Shown piece after piece: positions 1-6,311 of a stretch of 7,882 nucleotides of DNA. Where the stretch lies: NCBI GenBank assembly GCA_934481325.1, contig CAKSPL010000051.1, forward strand, positions 1 through 7,882, given 5' to 3'. How positions within the stretch are numbered: position 1 is the stretch's first letter; each line of letters starts with the position of its first letter. The position numbers and the translations under genes were made by a program. Under the pieces are notes generated by a model, which saw nothing but the letters and a program-made list of their open reading frames with translations, was not told where the DNA came from and did no database searches. The DNA is from an uncultured Eubacteriales bacterium (lineage in GTDB: Bacteria; Bacillota; Clostridia; Oscillospirales; CAG-272).

Positions 1-1742
1 GTATAATGGAAAAACGCAAACACCAACAATCCCGGGGCAAGCGCGATGCCCAGCATCGGGAAAAGCCTCTTTTTTCCGTGTCCGTCCGTCAGAAGCACCG
101 AAAATGCGTTTTGCCAAACCAGGAACAGAAAGGCGCAGAGCGCAAGCAATCCGAAAAACCCGTAGCTGCACAGGATATAAGCGAAAAACCCGGTATTCTG
201 TGCGGCAATCGGACTGTATGCGGGCAGATACAGGTAGGAAAAGCGTTCTGCACCACCGGTTCCAAACCCGAACAGAAAGCGGGAGAAGCCGGAACCGATT
301 CCGTTTTTTCCGGAAAAGAGATGAGAAACCGAAACGCCTCCTCCCTCCTCCGAAAGCAGGGTGGCAAGGCGCGTGCGGACGGTACGCGGCAGCATTGCAA
401 AAACCGCCGCCGCAACACCGCTCCCGTAAATGCCGATAAACAGGAACCGTTTTTCGTACACCAACAGACAAATCACTGTCATCACAAGGATGGCAGCCGC
501 GGCACTCTCCGTGGTGGAAAGCACTGCACCCGCGGAAATGACAAGCACGGCGAGCAACGCCGGCAGGCGATATTGCTTACGGGCACCGAACAGGGTGACC
601 AACGCAAAGGGATAAGCAAGAATCAGAAAATACGCATAGGTTTTGCAGTCCGCAAACCCCGCGCACACCGCGCCTGAGGGGGAAACGCCCTCCGCAATGG
701 CAAGAATGAACTGCAAAATACCAATCAGCGCACTCACCGTGCCGGAAAAAAGAATTGCATTCCGACAGCGGGCTAGCCAGCCGGGGGTGGCAATCACATT
801 GACCACCACAAAGTAAAAGCCGACGAAAAGCAACATCCGGAGTGCCGCAGGCAGTACCCCGTGTGAAAACGATACCGACGAGGCAAGCACCAGCACGGCA
901 AAAATCAGCACCGGCAAATCCTGAATTTCCAGGCGGAAGGAACGGTTTCCGCACAGTATTTTCACCACGTATCCGATGAGGGGTAACAGAGCCGATACCG
1001 AAATCAGAATTTCACCCGAGGGCAAAAAGCCCGCAAACGGTATGAATAACAGCGAGAGGAAAACGCCGGCCTCCGGTGTGGCAACCTCCAAAAGGAGAAT
1101 GCAGATCCACAGCACCACCGCCAATACCGCCAGGGGGCGGAACAGGGCAAACAGCGTGCCGAATACCATTGCCAACGGCACGGCAAGCACATAATACTGC
1201 CTGCCGGTTTGCGGTACCTCCTCCAACATATCGTCGGAAAGGTCCAGCACCGCCATCAGCACCCTTCGTATCAGAAAGCTGTGAAGCAGAGCGTATCCGA
1301 GAGAACAATCGGAAAACAGCAGCAAAATCCCCACCCCTGCCGCGGCAATACCCGCGACAAGACTGACACCGGAAACCAGCTGAGCCTGCCACACATAATT
1401 ACTCAGCCAGAACATCATAGAGGAATATATCCCCACGATCACCAGATACAGCCCGATGGTGCGAAGCCCGCAGGAAAGAATCCACCCGCGCAATCGGCGG
1501 AAAAAGCGGATTACGGCGTTGTTTTCCATCGCGTCGGCGATATTCTGCCGGATGGTACGCCGCACTCTCCCGCTCCCGGTGCCGATTCTGCCGACGGTGC
1601 TGGCGGCAAAGCCGTTGTTGAGGGTATCATAGGAGGAGAAAATCCGCCCGAACAGGCACTGCCTGACGGCATAGTAAAAATAATCCGTAATGTATTGCAG
1701 ATAGCGGAACACTGAGCTTTTCTTCTTTTCGGCGCGTTTCAT
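1..1742 (-). CDS. O-antigen ligase / Wzy-type polymerase family membrane protein (3' end cut by window)
   Basis: Open frame of 580 complete codons running off the left edge without a stop. The start is the ATG preceded by AAGGAGG with good spacing. The first ~90 residues are basic and soluble (begins MKRAEKKKSS). After that come a dozen or more hydrophobic segments, e.g. about 93-113, 122-143, 183-201, 203-220, 243-262, 276-293, 301-319, 330-350, 394-410, 433-451 and 518-542. Near the C-terminus, FGFGTG (about 491-496) followed by AAQNTGFFAYILCSYGFFG (513-531) matches the Wzy_C/WaaL pattern of a glycine-rich loop, HN and then a helix ending in GxxG. Members ligate or polymerise lipid-linked glycans on the outer face of the membrane. 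Here the motif His is Gln (Q515). In a Gram-positive it may act on wall or capsule polysaccharide; the substrate cannot be told. It lies 18 nt after trmD and is probably co-transcribed with it. Confidence 0.82.
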   Translation of the reverse strand, partial: MKRAEKKKSSVFRYLQYITDYFYYAVRQCLFGRIFSSYDTLNNGFAASTVGRIGTGSGRVRRTIRQNIADAMENNAVIRFFRRLRGWILSCGLRTIGLYLVIVGIYSSMMFWLSNYVWQAQLVSGVSLVAGIAAAGVGILLLFSDCSLGYALLHSFLIRRVLMAVLDLSDDMLEEVPQTGRQYYVLAVPLAMVFGTLFALFRPLAVLAVVLWICILLLEVATPEAGVFLSLLFIPFAGFLPSGEILISVSALLPLIGYVVKILCGNRSFRLEIQDLPVLIFAVLVLASSVSFSHGVLPAALRMLLFVGFYFVVVNVIATPGWLARCRNAILFSGTVSALIGILQFILAIAEGVSPSGAVCAGFADCKTYAYFLILAYPFALVTLFGARKQYRLPALLAVLVISAGAVLSTTESAAAAILVMTVICLLVYEKRFLFIGIYGSGVAAAVFAMLPRTVRTRLATLLSEEGGGVSVSHLFSGKNGIGSGFSRFLFGFGTGGAERFSYLYLPAYSPIAAQNTGFFAYILCSYGFFGLLALCAFLFLVWQNAFSVLLTDGHGKKRLFPMLGIALAPGLLVFAFFHY

Positions 1743-1760
1743 CGTTCTCCTCCTTTCGTT

Positions 1761-2450
1761 TTATTTTTTGTCCAACAGATCGGGGCGCAGGCGTTTTGTC
1801 TGTTCCAGTGCCTGCTCCCGCCGCCATTTTTCGATATTTGCGTGGTGACCCGAAATCAGCACCTCGGGTACCGTCCGCCCGTGAAACTCCACGGGGCGGG
1901 TATATTGCGGATACTCCACCAGTCCGTTTGTCAGGCTTTCGTTTTCGTAGCATTCCGGGGCGGCAAGCACTCCGTCACAAAGGCGCGCCACCGCATCGGT
2001 CAGAATACAGGCGGGCAATTCTCCCCCCGTCAGCACGAAATCGCCGATGGAAATCTCCTCGTCCACAATTTCTTCGATAATCCGGGTATCCACACCCTCA
2101 TAATGCCCGCAAAGCAAAATCAGCTGATCGTATTCCGCAAGCTCCCGGGCAATCCCCTGATGAAACACCCTGCCGCGCGGAGAAAGGTAAATAACCCTGC
2201 GCCGCGCCTCACCGGGGCTTTTAGAAAGGATGTCCGCATAGCAATCGTAAATCGGGGGTGCCATCATCAACATCCCTTTCCCGCCCCCGTACGGTGTGTC
2301 GTCCACACGGTGGTGCTTGTCCTTGGAATAATCGCGGATATTGTAGGTGTTGACCTCAATTGCGCCGTTTTTTTGCGCTCTGCCGATTACGCTCTCCCCA
2401 AGGACATAACTCACAAGCTCCGGGAACAGGGTCATAATATCAAAGCGCAT
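1761..2450 (-). CDS. trmD: tRNA (guanine-N1)-methyltransferase TrmD
   Basis: 229 residues. TrmD uses SAM to methylate G37 at N1, next to the anticodon, in tRNAs reading CNN/CGG-type codons, and so prevents +1 frameshifting. It is a homodimeric SPOUT (trefoil-knot) enzyme. Family signatures visible: start MRFDIMTLFPE, PYGGGKGM at 53-60, SPRGR at 90-94, LCGHYEGVDTR at 113-123, the knot segment SIGDFVLTGGELPA at 134-147, the TD pair at 151-152 (Asp152 in the position of the catalytic Asp of characterised TrmD) and the C-terminal HHANIEKWRR at 202-211. Length is normal, slightly shorter than the E. coli enzyme. I chose the ATG at 2450 over an in-frame TTG at 2468 because family members begin at MRFD. 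The gene overlaps the end of rimM by 11 nt, and GAGGGG inside rimM is a possible weak ribosome binding site, so coupled translation is likely. No key residue is missing. Confidence 0.97.
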   Translation of the reverse strand: MRFDIMTLFPELVSYVLGESVIGRAQKNGAIEVNTYNIRDYSKDKHHRVDDTPYGGGKGMLMMAPPIYDCYADILSKSPGEARRRVIYLSPRGRVFHQGIARELAEYDQLILLCGHYEGVDTRIIEEIVDEEISIGDFVLTGGELPACILTDAVARLCDGVLAAPECYENESLTNGLVEYPQYTRPVEFHGRTVPEVLISGHHANIEKWRREQALEQTKRLRPDLLDKK

Positions 2451-2958
2451 CGTCAAACATCCCCTCAATCGGTGTCAGAAGCACGCCTTTTTTTGCATCG
2501 ATCTCCTGCACAAATTCCGGCACGGCGGGTACCATCGCCTCGCCTTTTCCGGTGTCGATCACATAAATATCGGTGGCACCCGGATGGATTACTTCCTTCA
2601 TCACGCCGAGTTTACCCCCGGTACGTGCGTCAAAAACCGGCATCCCGATCAATTCCGCCACCAAAACCGTGTCCGGTGAAAGACCCAAATCCTCCCGCCT
2701 GGCATACAGGATTTTTCCGCGAAGCTCCTCCGCCTGCTCCATCGTATTCACGCCCTCCAGCTCGGCAAACACAAACCGGCGGAACACACTGGCACGCCGC
2801 ACGGGTAAACGCACCGTTCCGGTGCCGTTTTTCAGATATACGGCGGGCAATGAGGCAAACACCTCGGGGCTGTCACACCACGGCTCAATCTTCACCCCGC
2901 CGCGGCAACCGTGCGTATTGATGATTTTTCCGCACTCCGGATATTCAATCAACGACAT
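2440..2958 (-). CDS. rimM: 16S rRNA processing / 30S maturation factor RimM
   Basis: 172 residues from the chosen start. RimM binds ribosomal protein S19 and assists late maturation of the 30S head; it is not a stable ribosome component. The N-terminal RimM beta-barrel shows the motif CGKIINTHGCRGGVKIEPW (about 9-27 from this start). The C-terminal PRC-barrel begins near VAELIGMPVFD and includes GVMKEVIHPGATDIYVI and the AMVPAVPEFVQEID segment, all typical. Length fits the family. Two in-frame ATGs are possible: the outer one (2964) directly abuts the GGAGG at 2965-2969, leaving no spacing, whereas the ATG at 2958 sits 6 nt from it, so the inner start is preferred. It is the first gene of a leftward unit with trmD, driven by the promoter at 2992-3020. 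Unusually, no rpsP lies upstream. Confidence 0.93.
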   Translation of the reverse strand: MSLIEYPECGKIINTHGCRGGVKIEPWCDSPEVFASLPAVYLKNGTGTVRLPVRRASVFRRFVFAELEGVNTMEQAEELRGKILYARREDLGLSPDTVLVAELIGMPVFDARTGGKLGVMKEVIHPGATDIYVIDTGKGEAMVPAVPEFVQEIDAKKGVLLTPIEGMFDDAL

Positions 2959-2991
2959 TGCCATCCTCCGTTTTCAAACCATTGATAGTTT

Positions 2992-3020
2992 AGTATAGCA
3001 TAAAAAAGAAGATTTTTCAA
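2992..3020 (-). promoter_or_regulatory. Sigma-A-type promoter of rimM-trmD unit
   Basis: Reading the minus strand, TTGAAA (3015-3020) and TATACT (2992-2997) are separated by exactly 17 bp, and TGC just before the -10 gives an extended -10 element. Transcription would start about 25 nt before the rimM start codon. The match is strong; no competing promoter is visible upstream of rimM. Confidence 0.85.
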
Positions 3021-3056
3021 GTCCTGCAAAGAAAAGAGACAAAATTACGGCTCTTT

Positions 3057-3071
3057 TGTAAAGAATTTACA
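3057..3071. promoter_or_regulatory. 15-bp palindrome in divergent rimM/yajC region (candidate operator)
   Basis: TGTAAA-GAA-TTTACA is a perfect 6-bp dyad with a 3-bp centre. It lies 9 bp upstream of the yajC -35 and 36 bp upstream of the rimM -35, so one bound protein could affect both promoters. A further TGTAA half-site at 3082-3086, inside the yajC -35, pairs with TTACA at 3067-3071, and TTGTAA occurs as a direct repeat at 3056 and 3081 (25 bp apart). The regulator is unknown. A chance dyad in AT-rich intergenic DNA is possible. Confidence 0.4.
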
Positions 3072-3080
3072 TTTTACCAC

Positions 3081-3109
3081 TTGTAAGAAATGTGAAAAAG
3101 CGATATAAT
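3081..3109 (+). promoter_or_regulatory. Sigma-A-type promoter of yajC unit
   Basis: TTGTAA (3081-3086) and a perfect TATAAT (3104-3109) are separated by 17 bp. The expected start of transcription is near 3115, leaving a short leader that contains AGGAGG at 3127-3132, 7 nt before the yajC ATG. This is the only good rightward promoter upstream of yajC, and it faces away from the rimM promoter. Confidence 0.85.
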
Positions 3110-3139
3110 ATAAGAAATTGAATTTCAGGAGGAACCGGA

Positions 3140-3589
3140 ATGGGTAGTTTTGGAACTTGGGGCACGCTTTTAATGATTGTTGCCGTAATCGTGGTGTTTT
3201 ATTTCTTCGGGATGCGCCCGCAGAAAAAGCAGGAAAAGGAAGCGCAGGATATGCGCAATTCGTTGTGCGTAGGTGATGAAATCACCACCATCGGCGGCAT
3301 CATCGGCAAGGTTGTCAGCATCAAGGAAGAAACAATGATTATCGAAACCGGGCGTGACCATACGCGCATCCGCTTTCTGAAATCCGCCGTCCGCTCGGTG
3401 GATGTACACGCCGAGGACACGAAGGAAGCGCAGGAAAAAGCGGCAAAGAAGGCAGAAAAAGCCGAAAAGAATGCCAAAGCCGAAAAGCCGGAAAAGGCAA
3501 CGAAGGCGGCAGAAAAGCAGGCAGAAGCCACCGCCGAAGCAGGAAACGCGGAAACGGATACCGCAAACGGCGAAAACAACGCACAATAA
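3140..3589 (+). CDS. yajC: Sec translocase accessory subunit YajC with long charged tail
   Basis: 149 residues. YajC is a single-span membrane protein associated with SecDF and the SecYEG preprotein channel. One N-terminal helix (about 8-24) is followed by the family signature FYFFGMRPQKKQEKE at 20-34. The conserved small cytoplasmic domain contains GDEITTIGGIIGKVVSI at 45-61 and ends near KSAVRSV at 81-87. Residues from about 91 to the end form an Ala/Lys/Glu-rich low-complexity tail with repeated AEK units, turning into an Ala/Glu/Asn stretch. Most YajC proteins are about 90-115 residues, so the tail is an extension of roughly 40 residues or more. The start has a perfect AGGAGG at 7 nt. The downstream neighbour is a TIGR04086/YrzE-type gene, an arrangement like yrbF-yrzE in Bacillus. 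No terminator follows, so read-through into the next gene is expected. Confidence 0.95.
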   Translation: MGSFGTWGTLLMIVAVIVVFYFFGMRPQKKQEKEAQDMRNSLCVGDEITTIGGIIGKVVSIKEETMIIETGRDHTRIRFLKSAVRSVDVHAEDTKEAQEKAAKKAEKAEKNAKAEKPEKATKAAEKQAEATAEAGNAETDTANGENNAQ

Positions 3590-3602
3590 GGAATATTTGC
3601 CG

Positions 3603-3644
3603 AAATCCTCTCATAGGTTTGAACAAAAACGTATGGGAGGATTT
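3603..3644 (+). promoter_or_regulatory. RNA hairpin burying the Shine-Dalgarno of the TIGR04086 gene
   Basis: Arms AAATCCTCTCATA (3603-3615) and TATGGGAGGATTT (3632-3644) form 13 consecutive pairs with one G-U pair and a 16-nt A-rich loop. The 3' arm contains GGGAGG (3635-3640), the ribosome binding site 9 nt before the ATG at 3650. No U-tract follows, so it is not an intrinsic terminator. It most likely lowers or conditions translation of the downstream gene relative to yajC. It could instead be an mRNA processing or stability element. Confidence 0.55.
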
Positions 3645-3649
3645 GCTGT

Positions 3650-4102
3650 ATGTCAATCCGGATCAAGCAAAGAAGGCGCGGTAGCTCCAAGGAGACAACG
3701 GGGCTTTGGCAAACGCCGAAAAAATTGCTCTTCACGCTGATTCTGACTCTGATTCTCGCGGGTGCACTGCTTTTGCCGGCAACCGCCGTTCTGCTTGCCG
3801 CCGGTGACCCGGGGGCGTTGCTTCGCCCCGTTACGCTTTGCCTTTCTTATCTGACCGCCGTTTTCGGCGGAATGATTGCCGCCAAGCGCAGTCGCGGGCA
3901 TTCCCCGTTCCTGTTTGCGGCAATGCTCGGCATTTTGCTGGCACTGGTATTTCTGCTCGGCTCCGTGCTGATTCCGAAGGAATGGTGCGCAAGACCAATG
4001 GGTGCCGTTTCGCACCTGGCAAGGCTTTTGCTGATTCCCGCCGCGCTCCTCGGGGCATTATTTGCAACCCGCAGAAAAAAGGCAAAGCGGCATCACCATT
4101 GA
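3650..4102 (+). CDS. TIGR04086/YrzE-type four-helix membrane protein
   Basis: 150 residues. A basic, cytoplasmic N-terminus (IRIKQRRRGSSK) precedes four predicted helices at about 26-50, 57-78, 86-107 and 117-140, and the C-terminus is very basic, ending RRKKAKRHHH. The segment SYLTAVFGGMIAAKRSRGHS (66-85) between helices 2 and 3, with its GG and basic loop, is what identifies TIGR04086; the B. subtilis relative YrzE also sits next to the yajC homologue. Molecular function is unknown. GGAGG lies 9 nt before the start but inside the hairpin at 3603-3644. From memory, in many Clostridia this gene neighbours the SCIFF peptide and its radical-SAM maturase; neither is present here. The gene is co-directional with yajC, 60 nt downstream, and probably shares its transcript. 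Confidence 0.8.
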   Translation: MSIRIKQRRRGSSKETTGLWQTPKKLLFTLILTLILAGALLLPATAVLLAAGDPGALLRPVTLCLSYLTAVFGGMIAAKRSRGHSPFLFAAMLGILLALVFLLGSVLIPKEWCARPMGAVSHLARLLLIPAALLGALFATRRKKAKRHHH

Positions 4103-4161
4103 TTGCAAAAATCAAATTAACCCCATAACGGTATGAGTTTTGAAAAGGAAAGGATAAAAAA

Positions 4162-4455
4162 ATGATTGCTACGCTGGTATTTGTCGATGTCAAACCCGAA
4201 AACGTAGAGGATTTTCGGAAAATCACGGTTTACAACCACGAAAACTCACGCAAGGAACCGGGCAACATCCGGTTTGACATTCTGCAAAGCAAGGATGACC
4301 CCACCAAATTCACGATGATTGAGGTTTACCGGGACGAGGAAGCCGTCAAATTCCATAAAACCACCGCGCATTATCTGCGCTGGCGGGAGGAGGTTGCCCC
4401 CTATATGGCAACGCCCCGCCACTCCGTGGTAACAACGCCGGTTGCCTTTGACTGA
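4162..4455 (+). CDS. LsrG-like ABM-family (ferredoxin-fold) protein
   Basis: 97 residues, the normal size for a single antibiotic-biosynthesis-monooxygenase (ABM) domain, a dimeric alpha/beta-barrel fold. Features: MIATLVFVDVKPENVEDF at the N-terminus, NH at 25-26, GNIRFDILQ at 34-42 and EVYRDEEAVKFHKTTAHY at 54-71. The GN(L/I)RFD-LQ and DE-AV-FHKTT-HY patterns are strongly reminiscent of E. coli LsrG, which processes phosphorylated autoinducer-2 (P-TPD) after import. Other close relatives are annotated as putative quinol monooxygenases, so the substrate here is uncertain, especially as no lsr transport or kinase genes are nearby. The start has an AGGAAAGGA-type ribosome binding site about 7 nt upstream. 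It lies 59 nt after the TIGR04086 gene with no terminator between them and a strong one after, so it probably ends the yajC unit. Confidence 0.82.
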   Translation: MIATLVFVDVKPENVEDFRKITVYNHENSRKEPGNIRFDILQSKDDPTKFTMIEVYRDEEAVKFHKTTAHYLRWREEVAPYMATPRHSVVTTPVAFD

Positions 4456-4472
4456 ACGTCAATTCCATAGTC

Positions 4473-4509
4473 GAAACAGCCACCCCGCCTACGGCGGGGT
4501 GGCTGTTTC
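4473..4509 (+). terminator. Intrinsic terminator after LsrG-like gene
   Basis: A perfect 17-bp stem, GAAACAGCCACCCCGCC pairing with its complement at 4493-4509, closes a 3-nt loop 18 nt after the stop codon. The T-rich element is short (TGTTTCTGT) and partly within the stem, so efficiency on the + strand is moderate by inspection. The symmetrical AAAC/GTTT base could also stop readthrough from the opposite direction. Confidence 0.8.
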
Positions 4510-4545
4510 TGTCGGGCGAAATCGGATGTTTCCGTCAGGCTATGA

Positions 4546-4585
4546 GAAACGCCCCTGCCGCGAAAGCACGCGGCAGGGGCGTTTT
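4546..4585 (-). terminator. Intrinsic terminator after HAAS/DUF4097 gene
   Basis: A 16-bp GC-rich stem (4547-4562 with 4569-4584, core ACGCCCCTGCCGCG) has a 6-nt loop and lies just beyond the stop of the leftward gene at 4605. On the minus strand the stem ends in GTTTCTCAT, a short U-rich tail; on the plus strand TTTTC follows. It probably acts bidirectionally between the convergent units. Confidence 0.78.
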
Positions 4586-4604
4586 CGGTTATATCGCTTT
4601 ACGG

Positions 4605-6311
4605 TTAGTCGGCGTTTGAATGAAAGGCGATGTTTCCGCTTGTCGTCTCTGCCGTAATTTCGCCCGCCCCGTCACCGGCGGTATAAACGTTCCCCTGAAT
4701 CTCCACCGGAAAATGAACCGCAATTTTCCCGGAGGTGGTATCGAGCTTTGCGCGAAATCCGTTGGTGGTTTCTCCGAGATTCAGCCTGATTTCACCGCTA
4801 GTGGAATCCAGTTTCAACCGTTCATATTTACCGGACAGCGTCAGGTTGATATCGCCCGATGTGGTGTCGGCACTCAGCGTCAGAAAGCTGCCGGAAAGTG
4901 TGATTTTACCGCTGGTACTGCTCACCGATGCGCTTGCGGTCTGCCCGATTGCCTCCACAAAAATATTTCCGGAGGTGGTGTCAAGTGCCAGTTCGCCCGC
5001 GCCGATGCGGGAAAGCCTTAACTCGCCGGAGGTGCTGTCCGCCGTCAGCTTGCCGGTGACCGCAAGATCCTCGGCGGAAACGTTGCCGGAGGTGGAATGA
5101 AGCTGTAGCTCCCGCGCGGTAAGCCCACTGACCGCGATTTTAGCGGCGGCGGTATCCACCTTTACCGTATCAAAATTGCCCTTTCCTTCCGGAATCAGCA
5201 CCGTCAGGTATTTGCGCACCCGCACGCCGAAAACCATACGAAAGGTTGCGGGTTCTTCGTCCAGCACTGCCAGCTTGCCGTCCTTTATCCCCCAATACAC
5301 GCTGTTTTCCTCCGGCATCGGGTTTCCCTTTTTATCCGTTACACGGATGGTGATATTTTCCTGCCCTGCGGGTGCCGGTGCTACGGTAACCCCGCCGCTG
5401 AGCCAGTTGATTTCCAGCTTTTCTACCGAATCAACCACGGTACCGTTGCCGACCTGATCGGCAAACTGCCCGTGATCGGAAGCAAAAACGATTCCACACT
5501 CCACGTCGTTTACCGCCAGTACGGTAATCAGACCGCCGAATATCAGCAGAATCGCCACGGTCACCATCCAACCCACGGTATGCTTTTTGTGAATCCGCAC
5601 ACCGGCTTTTCCCTTTTTGGGGAAATCAGCCTCGCTGACCGTTTCTCCCTCCTCCAGCTCCTTTGCCGCCGCGCGCGGGCGCAGATAGCAGGAAAACACA
5701 ATCAGAAAAACACCGACCGCCACAAGGGTGAAGAACAATGCCGTGCCAAGCGCGTTGCTCCAAATGCAGGGCGGCACCACCGAAACGATGCAGAAGAAAA
5801 TGCCGATTGCCAAAAAGGCATTGGAACGGCTGTTATCCCGGATGTTCCGCTCCGGGCTGTAGCTGTATGCGCTGTTATCCAGATATCCCCCGGTGGCTTT
5901 GAGCATCATCACAAGAAGAGCCGTTGCCGCGCCCGCAATCGGAAACAGCAGTAATGCAAGCATATCCCCGAACAGTGCCGGAACAATCGAAAGAATATAC
6001 AGGACAACCGCCCCCGCAACCCCGATTCCGCGCCTTATTTTGCGGCGGCGCAATTCCTCCGGCGGGTAAATCCTGCCTTTGGAAGGCTTGACCGTTTTTT
6101 CGCCCTCGGGCTTGTGCAACAGCGGCTTGATGTCGCCCATTTCATCCAGCGCGATACGCTGTGCTTCCGTCTCGCTTTTTCCTTCGTCCGTCAGTTCACG
6201 GACGCGATCCGTAAGATTTCCGAGCAGTTCCTCAAACAGCGCGGCGTTTTCGGGCGTTTGGGGTGCGCCCTCAAATTCTTTTTTCAGATATTCCCGTAAC
6301 GTATCGTTCAT
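4605..6311 (-). CDS. HAAS-type membrane protein fused to DUF4097 beta-helix domain
   Basis: 568 residues. Residues 1-66 (MNDTLREYLKKEFEG to DEMGDIKPLL) form a small helical HAAS/DUF1700-like domain, the type found beside PadR regulators. Predicted helices lie at about 95-114, 117-137, 164-182, 188-209 and 246-267. With the N-terminus inside, residues 268-568 are outside. This outer part is a DUF4097-type right-handed beta-helix with TSG at 407, 427, 446, 466, 484, 504, 526 and 557, usually as [DSE][ST]TSG[NEKD]-hydrophobic. The function is not established; relatives (YvlB and LiaX are the best known) are tied to envelope stress. The start overlaps the padR stop by ATGA, with GGGAGGAGAG upstream. 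The PadR partner probably controls it. In other Firmicutes the HAAS and beta-helix parts are often separate genes. Confidence 0.85.
   Translation of the reverse strand: MNDTLREYLKKEFEGAPQTPENAALFEELLGNLTDRVRELTDEGKSETEAQRIALDEMGDIKPLLHKPEGEKTVKPSKGRIYPPEELRRRKIRRGIGVAGAVVLYILSIVPALFGDMLALLLFPIAGAATALLVMMLKATGGYLDNSAYSYSPERNIRDNSRSNAFLAIGIFFCIVSVVPPCIWSNALGTALFFTLVAVGVFLIVFSCYLRPRAAAKELEEGETVSEADFPKKGKAGVRIHKKHTVGWMVTVAILLIFGGLITVLAVNDVECGIVFASDHGQFADQVGNGTVVDSVEKLEINWLSGGVTVAPAPAGQENITIRVTDKKGNPMPEENSVYWGIKDGKLAVLDEEPATFRMVFGVRVRKYLTVLIPEGKGNFDTVKVDTAAAKIAVSGLTARELQLHSTSGNVSAEDLAVTGKLTADSTSGELRLSRIGAGELALDTTSGNIFVEAIGQTASASVSSTSGKITLSGSFLTLSADTTSGDINLTLSGKYERLKLDSTSGEIRLNLGETTNGFRAKLDTTSGKIAVHFPVEIQGNVYTAGDGAGEITAETTSGNIAFHSNAD

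Noticed and set aside
6..677. Rightward 223-codon frame at the left edge
   Set aside because: Antisense to the polytopic ligase-family protein, Arg/Gln/Lys-rich and without domain signatures.
2451..2468. TTG at 2468 as the trmD start, giving a six-residue extension
   Set aside because: TrmD proteins begin at MRFD-type sequence, the TTG has no better ribosome binding site, and it would lengthen the overlap with rimM.
1842..2921. A 359-codon rightward open frame opposite trmD and rimM
   Set aside because: It lies entirely antisense to two unmistakable conserved genes, is rich in Arg/Pro/His as expected for a GC-rich shadow frame, and has no recognisable domain.
3199..3735. Leftward open frame of 178 codons opposite yajC
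   Set aside because: Its Phe/Ser/Ala-rich composition is the complement of the yajC Lys/Ala/Glu tail, and yajC is clearly the coding strand.
4103..4161. Separate promoter for the LsrG-like gene (TTGCAA at 4103 with CATAAC or TATGAG)
   Set aside because: Spacings of 15 or 23 bp and poor -10 matches make it unconvincing; read-through from the yajC promoter suffices.
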